A stretch of 64,000 bases of DNA from SLQH01 sp964612995. GTDB lineage: Bacteria; Planctomycetota; UBA11346. The translations under genes were made by a program, and so were the position numbers. The notes under the pieces are model-generated. The model did no database searches. It saw only the letters and a list, made by a program, of their open reading frames with translations, and was not told where the DNA came from. Shown in pieces: positions 27,304 to 37,065 of this stretch. Numbering within the stretch: position 1 is the stretch's first letter; each line of letters begins with the position of its first letter. The DNA lies in assembly GCA_964612995.1 (NCBI GenBank), contig CAZTGE010000003.1, positions 1 through 64,000 of the forward strand, in the 5' to 3' direction.

Positions 27304-27356
27304 GGGCCGAAGCGGCCGCGCAGGGGTTCAGCCCCAGCCCGGCCCGGCTTCGGCCC
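27304..27356 (+). terminator. Terminator-like hairpin after ahcY
   Basis: GGGCCGAAGC (27304-27313) pairs perfectly with GCTTCGGCCC (27347-27356), enclosing a smaller GGGG/CCCC hairpin. It starts 12 bases after the ahcY stop. No long U tract follows, as is common in GC-rich genomes. Confidence 0.55.
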
Positions 27357-27532
27357 TTGCGTAGCGGAAACCGCTGCCATACAGTCATTTGTCGCCGGCC
27401 CAGGCCGGCCGCGCTGCAGTCGCCAACGCACCGTCCACGCTCATCGCCGGTCAGTGTGCGACCGACGCGGAGGCTCCGGACTCAGTTGGCGGCAGCCACG
27501 GGAGCAAGCGCCTCAGCAGGGGATCAGGTGGA

Positions 27533-28375
27533 ATGTTGAAGCTCGAAATCCTCAACCCGGAGCAGGCCGGCAAGAGGATCGCCATCAACGGCGAGCTGAA
27601 GATCGGATCGGACCGTTCCTGCTCCCTGCGGGCCAAGCACCGCGACATGCGGCCGGTCCATGCGGTGCTCAACCGCAATACCAAAGGCAAGTACACGGTC
27701 GAAGTGGTCGATGAGGACGCACACATCTTCCTCAATGGCCGCGATATCATCCACAGCGAGTTGCAGCACCAGGATCTGCTCGCCGTCGGCCCGCTCAAGT
27801 TCCGCGTGATCGATGAACAGGCCCGGCGCTGGGTCGACGACCGGCTGAGCCAACTGCTCGATACCCTGGACGGCGACGACACGGTCTATGATTTCGCGAC
27901 CGAGGATCTGTTCTACCTCATCACCAAGGAACCCGCGCTCCAGCAGGCGATCTCCTTGCGCATCCCTTCGCGCGATCGCTTCATCGACCAGTGCCAGCAG
28001 TTCCTCGCCCGCCTCATCCGCAAGTCGGGTATGGACGAGATGAAGATCGAGGCCTTCATGACCTGCACCAAGGAGCTGATCCTCAACGCCCATCGGCACG
28101 GTCACGAATATGACGAGTCCAAGGTCATCGTGGTCCGTTATCGCGACGATGGCGAAGCGGTCTGGCTGACGATCGAAGACGAGGGCGAGGGCTTCGACCA
28201 CAACAAGGCACTGAGCGAGGTCCGCAACCTGGACGCAGCCTCTGCCGCACGGCTCCGGTACCAGTCAGGCGGATTCGGCGGCCTCGGCTTCCAGATGATC
28301 ACCCGCATGAGCGACAGCATCGAGTACAACGAGAAGGGCAACGTGGTCACCTTCTCCGTGCGCAAGGAGTTCTAG
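27533..28375 (+). CDS. FHA-domain protein with RsbW-like histidine-kinase ATPase domain
   Basis: 280 aa. Residues 1-95 look like a forkhead-associated phosphothreonine-binding domain (IGSDRSCSLR, HAVLNRN, FLNGRDI). Residues 140-280 carry a GHKL ATPase of the HATPase_c_2/RsbW type: ELILNAHRHGHEYD (N box), IEDEGEGFDH (G1 box) and GGFGGLGFQMI (G2 box). Such proteins normally phosphorylate anti-sigma-factor antagonists; the FHA part suggests the switch is linked to Ser/Thr phosphorylation. The ATG at 27533 has AGGTGG upstream. Its TAG stop is part of the CTAG end of a 183-bp repeat. Confidence 0.85.
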   Translation: MLKLEILNPEQAGKRIAINGELKIGSDRSCSLRAKHRDMRPVHAVLNRNTKGKYTVEVVDEDAHIFLNGRDIIHSELQHQDLLAVGPLKFRVIDEQARRWVDDRLSQLLDTLDGDDTVYDFATEDLFYLITKEPALQQAISLRIPSRDRFIDQCQQFLARLIRKSGMDEMKIEAFMTCTKELILNAHRHGHEYDESKVIVVRYRDDGEAVWLTIEDEGEGFDHNKALSEVRNLDAASAARLRYQSGGFGGLGFQMITRMSDSIEYNEKGNVVTFSVRKEF

Positions 28376-28554
28376 CCCGGATCCCTCATGAGGATCGTCG
28401 CGAAAAGTCGTAGCGTGCTGTCAGTACAGGGCAGCGCGACCGAGGCGAACCGGAGCGTAGCAGCGCTGCGTGAGGATCCGCCGACTGAGCGAAGTCCTGT
28501 AATGGCGGTGCGATACGGCTTTGCAGCAGATTTCTCATGAGGGATCCGGGCTAG
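28372..28554 (-). repeat. 183-bp CTAG-ended repeat A, copy 2 (inverted)
   Basis: Inverted relative to copy 1. CTAG is present at both ends (28372-28375 and 28551-28554), and the terminal inverted repeats are both of the GGATCCCTCATGAG type, so they match better than in other copies. It begins at the stop codon of the FHA gene and ends about 100 bases before tRNA-Leu. Internal substitutions relative to copies 1, 3 and 4 are few. Confidence 0.9.
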
Positions 28555-28657
28555 CACCTCCTGACGCTGGTGCGCAGCCCTGCCGGGAGCCTTGCGCGCG
28601 CCGTTGCCCGTTCCGATCGGTAGGCCGGGATGGCATCGCGGGACACCGGGATGAACA

Positions 28658-28739
<82 letters not shown>

Positions 28740-28810
28740 GTCTCAGCGCGGCATGCTCTGAACCCCGGGGGCGGACGCAAGCACGTGTTGGCCACGCGGG
28801 TCCGGACGCT

Positions 28811-30205
28811 TCAGCGGTTGACCAGATCGATCTGGCTGATGTGCACCAGGACCATGTCGCTGGCCAATTCCCCGCGCCCGATGGTGGCCTTCTCAACCTC
28901 GCCCTTGACCCCGACCCGGCGCCAATGGTATTCGGCCAGCTGGATCCCGGCGCCCTCGGCGACCTTCACCAGCGCCTCGATCTCGTTGTTGCGGTCGATG
29001 ATCACGTAGTTTGCGCTGGTGCCGGGCACATCGCGCGGCTCGAGCCAACCGATGGCGCGATAGCTGTCCTCTTCGAGCGAAGGCAGGGCCGGCACCGGTT
29101 CCGGTTCCGGTTCCTCGCTCACCGTCGGCGGGGTCGGATCCGGCTCCACGCGCGGCTCCTGCGTTACCGGCGGTCCGGGCGTGCTCACTGCAGGTGGCGT
29201 TTCGACGACCGGTTCGCGCTCCTGGCGCTCCTCCGGCGCTGGCTGTGCTTGCGGTTGCGGGCGTTCGCGCGGTTCCTCGCGCACCTGGCGCGGCAGGTCC
29301 TCGACCGCGGCGAGGGCCGGCTCCTCGGCCGGTTCCGGCTCGTCGGCCGGTTCCGGCTCGTCGGCCGAGCCGGTCAGCTCGGGGATGTCGAGCCGGGGTT
29401 CGATGCCGCGATCGCTCTGATGCTTGCGGGCCAGCCAGGCGATCTTGCCCACCCGCTTGCGCAGGCTGTCTGCCAGCAGACGGGTGCGGAAGCTGGCGTG
29501 GTCCTCGACCACGCGATCGAGGCGGTCGACCAGACCCTGCCAATTGAGCTCCAGCGCCCGCTGGGGGTCGGCGTCGACCGCCTTGCGGTAGCGCTCATAG
29601 AGCGTGCGCGCGTTGCGCCAGGTGCGCTCGACCGGGGTCAGCCGCTCCGACGCGGCGTCGGCTCCGGCGGTCTGCTGTCCGTCGGCGCCGCCATCGCGCT
29701 CTGCGAGCCGGGGTGGGGCCTCGCGGCCGAAATCGAGCACGATGCGGTGGGCATAGGCCACCGCTTTGGGCGGATGGACCTTGTACCAGCCGCCGTGGGT
29801 GATGCCGGCCCACTCGCCGTCGACCACGCGCCCCTTCCAGGTGACGATATCGCCGGCGTCGAGCTGGGTCACGAGATTGGAGCGGAGGCGCGCATCATCG
29901 CGCACCCGGACCCCGTCCTGGGTCACTCGCAATGCACGCGGATCCTCGGTCTGCGCGAGGTTGCGGCCGTGGACCCAGGCCCCGCCCTGGGCGGGAAACT
30001 CGATCTCATACCAGCCGTCCTTCCCGGCGACCGGGCCGATCACCGTGACCCGCGTCCCGTCCTCGAGCGTGGTCACGACCGGCGCCTGAGTCGATGGACC
30101 GAAGCGGATGTTGCCACGCCCACTGATGGTGGCCGGGCGCGTCTGAGCGGTGACCGGGTCCAGACACAGGCACAAGAGCATGATCACCAGGGTCCACGAA
30201 CGCAT
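28811..30205 (-). CDS. Exported bacterial SH3-domain protein with Pro/Glu-rich linker
   Basis: 464 aa with a signal peptide (LVIMLLCLCLDPVTA). Two SH3-type domains follow (about 25-85 with NIRFGPSTQAPVVTTLEDG, and 92-155 with GVRVRDDARLRSNLVTQLDAG), each of the kind thought to bind cell-wall peptides. Residues 165-280 are helical and charged. Then comes a low-complexity linker of repeated EP and PEP units (about 285-385), and a final 80-residue domain ending VLVHISQIDLVNR. It is probably periplasmic and envelope-associated. No enzyme motif is visible. It is divergent from accD, with 258 bases between them in which I see no clear structure. Confidence 0.75.
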   Translation of the reverse strand: MRSWTLVIMLLCLCLDPVTAQTRPATISGRGNIRFGPSTQAPVVTTLEDGTRVTVIGPVAGKDGWYEIEFPAQGGAWVHGRNLAQTEDPRALRVTQDGVRVRDDARLRSNLVTQLDAGDIVTWKGRVVDGEWAGITHGGWYKVHPPKAVAYAHRIVLDFGREAPPRLAERDGGADGQQTAGADAASERLTPVERTWRNARTLYERYRKAVDADPQRALELNWQGLVDRLDRVVEDHASFRTRLLADSLRKRVGKIAWLARKHQSDRGIEPRLDIPELTGSADEPEPADEPEPAEEPALAAVEDLPRQVREEPRERPQPQAQPAPEERQEREPVVETPPAVSTPGPPVTQEPRVEPDPTPPTVSEEPEPEPVPALPSLEEDSYRAIGWLEPRDVPGTSANYVIIDRNNEIEALVKVAEGAGIQLAEYHWRRVGVKGEVEKATIGRGELASDMVLVHISQIDLVNR

Positions 30206-30463
30206 GACTCTCCTCCTGTCGGGCCGGGCGGGGCCACTCGACGACGGCCCTGGGGCGGAACACGATACCCGCAGAGACCGACGCTAGATCACCCTGCCAG
30301 CGACGCAACCACCGGCGCGGCTCATTCCTGCGTGCCGAGCCGCTCACCCCGACTACCAGTGGCTTGTCCGTCGACGCGGCGCTCTTTCACCCCGCTGACC
30401 CACGACCGGGCGTGGACAACCCCCCACCTCCCACCATGCTGTGGACCCCAGGAGGGGCCGGCA

Positions 30464-31324
<861 letters not shown>

Positions 31325-31391
31325 TGACGTCGTGGTCGCGCCTGCGCGCTCTGCGCGCAGGGCGGGCCGACAACGTCGCGAAGCCGCCACT

Positions 31392-32918
31392 TCAACGCAG
31401 CTCCCGCAGCGGGCCGTTCTGGTTGACATACTCCATGAGCATGTTGCTCCACTGCTTGTAGGCCTCGGTCAGGCTGCCGTCGTTGGCCTCGATCATGTCC
31501 TGGAGGAAGATCTCCTCGAAGGCCTTGGCTCCGTCTTCACCCTTGCGCAGCGCTTCCCAATAGCGCTGGAACCGCTTCTCCTTCTTGTATTTACGGTCGA
31601 GGAAGAGGAAGAAATGGGTGATGGCGTAGACCTCGGCGTAGTTGAGCGCCGGGATGTGGCCATGGTAGTCGATGTACTTTTGCAGGGGCCAGGCGGTGCT
31701 CTTGGCCCGGCCGTAGTATCTGCGCAACTGCTGGATCCGCTGTGTCGGGGGCTCCCAGCGCATCCGGCCGGGGATGTACTGGCCGGTCTCGAAGTATACC
31801 GCAAGCCCCTCGTTGACCCAGGTCGGCACGTGACCGCTGCCGTTGCAGGTCATGTGCAGGAACTGGTGGCTGGCCTCGTGGGCGAGCACGCTCTCGCAGG
31901 TGGTCGGCATTCGCGGCGGCATCTTGTCGAAGGCGTAGATGCACAGGTGGCTGGGCGAGAAGAAACCCAGCGCGGTGGGCGAGAGCCCGCCGAAGCCCGT
32001 CTCGGCCGCGGCCATGCGGAATTGCTGCTGATCGTTGAAGACGTGGATCTCCATCTTGAACGGGCTGAGCTTGTCCGGGTCGTAGATCCCGACGTAGGCG
32101 GTGTAGAGGGTATCCATGATCGCGCCCCAGTAGGCCACCCTGGCCGGTGAGACGCTGCAGGTGACGTGGTAGTGGCCGGTCTCGGCCTCCCAGGCTTTTG
32201 GCCACACGGCGTTGATCGCGCGGCTGCCGCGCGCCCGGACCAGGCCACCCCCGGCGTCGATGACCCGCCCCCGGGCGAATTGGGCTGCACGCCAGGTCTG
32301 CCGCTCGTCCTCGTCGCCAGCCAGGACCTCGAACGAATCGAGGATCGCCTGGTTCTCTGGATCGCTCGCGGAGCCCTGGCACAACACGCCGGAATAGCGC
32401 TCGCCATGCTTGACCAACAGCCCGCAACGATCCTCACCACTGCCCATGACCGCCGTGATGCCCTCCGGGGCCCAGTCCGGATCGGCGTGCGGGCGCTGCG
32501 CGTCGTTTTCTGCGTAATAGGCGAAGGACGTGAACTCGCTCAAGGACCCTGCGCTGATCAGGCCGAACACCGCTTCGAGGCCGGCGCGCCGGATCACCGG
32601 CGGGACCTCGCCCGCCGGGGTCGAGAAATGGCGCACACTCGCGTCATCGAAGGACTGCTGGTTGCGCTGGCGGACCAACTGCTGGATCTGCTCGGACGAC
32701 AGTTCGCTGCCCTCGGGTACGCTGATCATGGTCCCGCCGCGTTGCGCACCGGGGCGATAGAGCACGCCGCGGTACATGTCCGGCGCGCGGTAGTGGTAGG
32801 GGAACCGGAAGGCGGTGCCTGATTCGTAGTCGCAGAACACCCGATCGCGCATCTCCAGCGCAAGGAGCGAAGGCAGGGAGCCGAGGAACAGCGAGACGAC
32901 GATGAGCAAGATACGCAT
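31392..32918 (-). CDS. Exported gluzincin-type metalloprotease-like protein (DUF1570-like)
   Basis: 508 aa with a signal peptide (MRILLIVVSLFLGSLPSLLA). A zinc-site motif HEASH sits near residue 344 in VLAHEASHQFLHM, and NEGLAVYFETGQYIPGRMRW follows about 25 residues on, giving the HExxH...E arrangement of gluzincins. This layout matches the peptidase-MA-like proteins common in planctomycetes as DUF1570. The N-terminal 220 residues are unassigned. Protease activity is not shown by sequence alone. It is convergent with accD and on the same strand as epmB upstream. Confidence 0.72.
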   Translation of the reverse strand: MRILLIVVSLFLGSLPSLLALEMRDRVFCDYESGTAFRFPYHYRAPDMYRGVLYRPGAQRGGTMISVPEGSELSSEQIQQLVRQRNQQSFDDASVRHFSTPAGEVPPVIRRAGLEAVFGLISAGSLSEFTSFAYYAENDAQRPHADPDWAPEGITAVMGSGEDRCGLLVKHGERYSGVLCQGSASDPENQAILDSFEVLAGDEDERQTWRAAQFARGRVIDAGGGLVRARGSRAINAVWPKAWEAETGHYHVTCSVSPARVAYWGAIMDTLYTAYVGIYDPDKLSPFKMEIHVFNDQQQFRMAAAETGFGGLSPTALGFFSPSHLCIYAFDKMPPRMPTTCESVLAHEASHQFLHMTCNGSGHVPTWVNEGLAVYFETGQYIPGRMRWEPPTQRIQQLRRYYGRAKSTAWPLQKYIDYHGHIPALNYAEVYAITHFFLFLDRKYKKEKRFQRYWEALRKGEDGAKAFEEIFLQDMIEANDGSLTEAYKQWSNMLMEYVNQNGPLRELR

Positions 32919-32946
32919 GAGGGTGGCCTCCAGCTATCCGATACGC

Positions 32947-33942
32947 TTAGCAGGCCGCGTCGTTGGCACAAGGCGGGACAGCACGAATGTTCGACTTGCT
33001 CGTCTGCCCGGGGATCTCGCGCACCAGCCGCGGCACGAGGTAGCCCGGCAGGCTCGCCTGCAGGGCGCTGACGAGCCGACACGCGTGCGTATCGTCGACG
33101 GCGAAGTGGGCCGCGCCCCGGACGTGGTCGAGCTGGTGCAGGTAGTAGGGAATGATCCCCAACTCGCCCAAACGCTCGTAGAGCGTCGCGAGGACCCCGA
33201 TCCGATCGTTGATCCCGCGCAGCAACACGCTCTGGCACAACAGCATGACCCCCGCCTGACGCAGGCGCGCACAGGCACCGGCGCAAAGCGCCCCGAGTTC
33301 CCGCGGATGGTTGGCGTGCAGCACCACCAGACAGCGGGAACGCAGTGTGCCCAGACATTGAACCAGCTGCGCATCGACCCGGAGCGGATCGGTGACCGGA
33401 TAGCGGGTGTGCAGCCGGATGCGGCGAAGATGGCCGATGGCGTCGAGTTCGCGCAACAGCGCGCAGAGCGCAGTCGGCTGCATGCCCAAAGGGTCACCGC
33501 CAGAGAGCACCACCTCGTGCAGATCGGGTCGTTGTCTGATGTAGTCCAGCGCGGCGGGGCCCGGACCGCTGGGCAGGCGCCGACCGGCGCCGCGCCGGAA
33601 GCAGAAGCGGCACCGCAGGGCACAGGGACCATCGCAGAGCAGGAGTGCCCGACCGGCGTACTTGTGCAGCAGCCCGGGCACCGGCGTGAACTCCTCCTCC
33701 GCGAGCGGGTCGTCGCTGTAGCCGGCCGGCACGTCGCATTCGGCAGCGGTGGGCAGCGCCTGCAGCAACAAGGGATCGTGCGGATCGCCGCGCCGGATGC
33801 GCGCGAGCCAGGCCTGCGGTATGCGCAGCGGGAAGGCGGCGGCGGCCGTGTGGGCCAGCGGGTCGTCATCGCGCAGACCGGCACGCGCGAGCGCCACTCG
33901 CAGATCGCTCACCGGTCGCTGTTGCGACGCTGGGATGCGCAT
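32947..33942 (-). CDS. epmB: EF-P (R)-beta-lysine-forming aminomutase, KamA/EpmB family
   Basis: Radical-SAM, PLP-dependent lysine 2,3-aminomutase of the EpmB type, which converts alpha-lysine to beta-lysine for attachment to EF-P. 331 aa from the ATG at 33942. The iron-sulfur motif CALRCRFC (C-x3-C-x2-C) is followed by FRRGAG, and LSGGDPL, LHTRYPV and LLCQSVLLRGIND are family motifs. It is divergent from efp-epmA, 103 bases away, which supports the EF-P role over lysine catabolism. The C-terminus has an extra Cys/Asn-rich tail compared with E. coli. Confidence 0.92.
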   Translation of the reverse strand: MRIPASQQRPVSDLRVALARAGLRDDDPLAHTAAAAFPLRIPQAWLARIRRGDPHDPLLLQALPTAAECDVPAGYSDDPLAEEEFTPVPGLLHKYAGRALLLCDGPCALRCRFCFRRGAGRRLPSGPGPAALDYIRQRPDLHEVVLSGGDPLGMQPTALCALLRELDAIGHLRRIRLHTRYPVTDPLRVDAQLVQCLGTLRSRCLVVLHANHPRELGALCAGACARLRQAGVMLLCQSVLLRGINDRIGVLATLYERLGELGIIPYYLHQLDHVRGAAHFAVDDTHACRLVSALQASLPGYLVPRLVREIPGQTSKSNIRAVPPCANDAAC

Positions 33943-34045
33943 GGAACAGGCCCCTCTGGAACGCGCCGCCACGGGTGCTAGTGTGCGTCGATCGCCGGCA
34001 GACGGCGTTCCCCCTCACCACCAGGTCGATCGAACGGACGCAAGC

Positions 34046-34615
34046 ATGGGCCAGATCAACACCAGTGAACTGAAGAACGGACTCAAGATCATGTTCGGCG
34101 GCGAGCCCTACACTTGCCTCAACGTCGACTTCGTCAAACCCGGCAAGGGCGCGGCGTTCTACAAGATCCGGGTCCAGAACCTGCTTACCGGCAACACGCT
34201 CGACAAGACCCTGCGTTCCGGCGAGAAGGTCGAGACCGCCGACGTGCTCGACACCGACATGGAGTACCTCTACTTCGACGGCGCCGCCTACGTGTTCATG
34301 GACGTCAAGACCTACGACCAGATCTCGGTGCCGGCCGCGGCCATCGGCGAGAACGCGGACCTGCTGGTCGAGAACATGCGTTGCACCGTGACGCTGTGGA
34401 ACAACGAGCCGATCGCGGTCAAACTGCCCAACAACCACACCTACGCGGTCGAATACACCGAGCCGGCGGTCAAGGGCGACACGCAGAGTCGCGTGATGAA
34501 GGACGCCAAGCTGGAGACCGGCGCGGTGGTCCAGGTGCCGACCTTCGTGGATGTCGAGGACAAGGTGACCATCGATTGCCGCAGCCGCGAGTACCTCGGC
34601 CGCGACAAGGGTTGA
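34046..34615 (+). CDS. efp: Translation elongation factor P
   Basis: Relieves ribosome stalling at proline runs. 189 aa, standard three-domain length. The tip residue is Lys34 in VKPGKGAAF, the same position that is beta-lysylated in E. coli, and the flanking PGKG fits the modified class rather than the arginine (rhamnosylated) or unmodified classes. VEYTEPAVKGDT and VQVPTFVDVEDKVTID complete the signature. Two bases separate it from epmA, so the substrate and its modifying enzyme are cotranscribed. Confidence 0.97.
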   Translation: MGQINTSELKNGLKIMFGGEPYTCLNVDFVKPGKGAAFYKIRVQNLLTGNTLDKTLRSGEKVETADVLDTDMEYLYFDGAAYVFMDVKTYDQISVPAAAIGENADLLVENMRCTVTLWNNEPIAVKLPNNHTYAVEYTEPAVKGDTQSRVMKDAKLETGAVVQVPTFVDVEDKVTIDCRSREYLGRDKG

Positions 34616-34617
34616 GC

Positions 34618-35562
34618 GTGGAGACCAGCTGGGCACCTGGGGCGGATCTGCTCCGGTTGCGTGCGCGAGCCCGGCTGCTGCAGCGCACCCGCGCCTTCTT
34701 CGCCGAACGCGATGTGCTCGAGGTCGAGGTGCCGGTGTTGCAGAACGGTGCCAACCTCGACCGCGGAATCGATCCTTTTGCAGTCGACACCCCGCAGGGC
34801 CGGCGCTATCTCGCCACCAGCCCCGAGCACTTCCTCAAGCGTCTGGTCGCCGCCGGCTATGGCGATGTCTGGTCGCTGGCTCCCGCCTTCCGCAGCGACG
34901 AGCGCGGCAAGCGGCACAATCCCGAGTTCCGCATGCTCGAATGGTACCGTGTCGGCTGGGACGACCGCGCATTGCAACGCGAGACGGTCGAACTGCTCGC
35001 CGCGCTCTGTGGCGTCGACACCGTCACCGACGTGCTGAGCTACCGCCAGGCGCTGGAGCGTCACGCCGGGGTCGACCCCTTCGCGGCCAGCACACAGGCG
35101 TTGGCAGCGGGGCTGAGCGCGGACGAGTGCAGCGCCTGTGCCGGCGAGCGTGCGCTGATGCTCGACCTGCTCATGGCCCGACACGTCCAACCGGCCCTGC
35201 CGCAGGATCGCTGGACGGCCATCGTCGACTTCCCCGCCGACCAGGCGGCCCAGGCCCGCTTGCGTCAGGTCGCCGACGGCAATACCGTCGCCGCGCGCTT
35301 CGAGGTCTATCGCGGCGAACTCGAACTGGCCAACGGCTACCACGAGCTCGACGACCGCGCGGAACTCGAACGGCGCTTCGCCGACGAACGCGCCGCTCGA
35401 GCGGATACGGCTCCGGCGCTCGACACCCGCTACCTCGCGGCGATGCGATCTGGGCTGGGCCCCTGCGCCGGCGTCGCGGTCGGCTTCGACCGTGTGTGCA
35501 TGCTCGCCAGCCACTGCGCAGACATCGATGCGGTCTTCGCCTTCAGCTGGGAGCGGGCCTGA
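34618..35562 (+). CDS. epmA: EF-P lysyltransferase (EpmA/GenX/PoxA)
   Basis: Class II lysyl-tRNA-synthetase-like enzyme lacking the anticodon domain; it activates (R)-beta-lysine and ligates it to Lys34 of EF-P. 314 aa with a GTG start at 34618, two bases after the efp stop. Motif 2 is FRSDERGKRHNPEFRMLEWY and motif 3 is GVAVGFDRVCML; LATSPEHFLKRLVAAGYGD is typical of GenX. With efp and epmB it makes a complete two-enzyme modification cassette. The optional hydroxylase EpmC is not seen. Confidence 0.96.
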   Translation: METSWAPGADLLRLRARARLLQRTRAFFAERDVLEVEVPVLQNGANLDRGIDPFAVDTPQGRRYLATSPEHFLKRLVAAGYGDVWSLAPAFRSDERGKRHNPEFRMLEWYRVGWDDRALQRETVELLAALCGVDTVTDVLSYRQALERHAGVDPFAASTQALAAGLSADECSACAGERALMLDLLMARHVQPALPQDRWTAIVDFPADQAAQARLRQVADGNTVAARFEVYRGELELANGYHELDDRAELERRFADERAARADTAPALDTRYLAAMRSGLGPCAGVAVGFDRVCMLASHCADIDAVFAFSWERA

Positions 35563-35572
35563 ATCGGCCGCG

Positions 35573-35896
35573 TCACTGGCCGGGGTAATAGATCTTGTCG
35601 AGCCCCAGCGAGATCAGGTAGTTGGTCAGCTGCTGCACGCGTCGGTCGCTCAACCCACGCTGCGACTGCACGGCGACGCGGGCACGAGCGCTGCCGGTGA
35701 TCGCGTTGCGATTGCGCTCGGCAATGTATTCCAGCTCGCGCCACAGCTGATCCTTGCCCATCTTGCGGCCGTTGAGCACGTACACGGTCGAATCGGGAAC
35801 CACCGTGATCTGCAGGTGCGGCGGATGACGATGCGGTTCACCGCAACCTGCTGACAGGCAGAGCGCCAGGCATGCGAGCGCGCAGCGGAGGCGCAT
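35573..35896 (-). CDS. Small lipoprotein with an ExbD/TolR-like periplasmic domain
   Basis: 107 aa. A lipoprotein signal ends at the lipobox LSAGC (Cys18). The remaining 85 residues read like the periplasmic domain of ExbD/TolR (LQITVVPDSTVYVLNGRKMG, then QLWRELEYIAER, then a VAVQSQRGLSDRRVQQLTNY helix and strand), but the transmembrane anchor of ExbD is replaced by a lipid anchor. There are no ExbB-type genes nearby. It starts one base after the stop of the M24-like gene and is likely cotranscribed with it. Confidence 0.6.
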   Translation of the reverse strand: MRLRCALACLALCLSAGCGEPHRHPPHLQITVVPDSTVYVLNGRKMGKDQLWRELEYIAERNRNAITGSARARVAVQSQRGLSDRRVQQLTNYLISLGLDKIYYPGQ

Positions 35897-35897
35897 C

Positions 35898-36998
35898 TCA
35901 GCGTACCAGGATGTCCGGGCGTTCGATCATCACGCCACCGGGCAGACGCACCTTGCACACCGGCCAGTTCTTCGAACAGGCGGTGAGCACCTGACGCCCC
36001 TCCTCGTTGACGATGAAGGTGTCTTCGCTCTTGGTCCCGGAGATCGACGGATTCCAGGCCACCGCCTGGTTGTTGTGGATCAACCGGTCCTCCTGTGGCG
36101 TGACCAGGAAGTCGCGCCCGGCGTATCCGGTGGGGCCACCCTGGTGGTGCTGTTCCCACTCCTTGTCGAAGCCCTCGTCCTTGTAGGCCTTCTGTGCCGC
36201 CTTGAACACGTCCTTCCACGCGCGGCCCGGCTGCGTCGCCTCCCACATGGTCGCCTCGACCTTGCACACCGAGGCGTGACGGGCCTTGAGCTCGGCCGAA
36301 AGCGGACCGAAGTGGACCATGCGGGTGAGATTGGCGATCAGCCCGCCACGCTGGCCGCAGACCACCAGCATCGCGAGGTGGCGCAGATGGTTGACACTGG
36401 GGATCGGGTGGCGGCTGCGACGCAGACGATCATCGAAACCGACCAGCAGGACATGGGGCTGGATGCCACGCACGAGCAGATGGCGTGAGAGGTCGGCCTC
36501 GACCACGTGGCCGCTGTCGCCGACAGACATGTGCTGGGCGACGGTCTCGATCGCGATGGCGCAATCTCGTCCCAGCTGGCGGTAACGCCGGATGTCGCCG
36601 GGGCACAGCTCTGCGCGCACGCTGTGGTTGAAATCACCGGGCAGCGGCGGCAGATCCATGCGCCAGGGCTCGTCGGTGGCCGCCTGCTTCTTGCTGCCGA
36701 CCGCCTTGCGCACGGCCTCGCCCAGGTCCTGGGTCCAGGGATGGGTCTTGAGCGTGAAGCCGTTGACCGGCTCCTCCTTCTCGATGCGGGGCCCCTCGAT
36801 CGCATCGGCGATCACGCAGACCTGCCGGGCGGTGACCATCACCGCCGCCTGACCGGAGTCGCTCTGGGCGACGACGTGGTTGTCGCCACCACAGGTCAGC
36901 CACGCGAAATTGGCGCGGGAGGAGAACACCACCGCGTCGAGGTCGTGCTCTTTCATATAGGCGCGTACCCTGGTGAGCTTGGCCGCCACATCCGTCAT
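35898..36998 (-). CDS. M24 (creatinase/aminopeptidase P-fold) family protein with altered metal site
   Basis: 366 aa: an N-terminal creatinase-type domain (about 1-135) and a C-terminal pita-bread domain. The expected metal ligands are only partly there. HHQGGPTGY gives the His and GTKSEDTFIV a Glu, but the region that normally reads VDFGA..SDxTR is VVCGQRGGLIANLTRMVHFG, without either Asp. So hydrolysis of Xaa-Pro peptides is doubtful; a subfamily with this pattern seems to exist elsewhere. The ATG has GAGGAG upstream. It overlaps nothing and is followed after one base by the ExbD-like lipoprotein. Confidence 0.75.
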   Translation of the reverse strand: MTDVAAKLTRVRAYMKEHDLDAVVFSSRANFAWLTCGGDNHVVAQSDSGQAAVMVTARQVCVIADAIEGPRIEKEEPVNGFTLKTHPWTQDLGEAVRKAVGSKKQAATDEPWRMDLPPLPGDFNHSVRAELCPGDIRRYRQLGRDCAIAIETVAQHMSVGDSGHVVEADLSRHLLVRGIQPHVLLVGFDDRLRRSRHPIPSVNHLRHLAMLVVCGQRGGLIANLTRMVHFGPLSAELKARHASVCKVEATMWEATQPGRAWKDVFKAAQKAYKDEGFDKEWEQHHQGGPTGYAGRDFLVTPQEDRLIHNNQAVAWNPSISGTKSEDTFIVNEEGRQVLTACSKNWPVCKVRLPGGVMIERPDILVR

Positions 36999-37039
36999 TC
37001 GTCTGCTCCTCGGGCGCCGCAGTCGCGCCCGTCACTCGA

Positions 37040-37058
37040 CCCCGGCCCTGGGCCGGGG
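37040..37058 (-). terminator. Perfect GC hairpin downstream of tatA
   Basis: CCCCGGCCC and GGGCCGGGG face each other across one central base, between the tatA stop (37066) and the M24 gene start (36998). It is symmetrical, so it could end transcripts from tatA. There is no U tract. Confidence 0.4.
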
Positions 37059-37065
37059 CGGTTGG

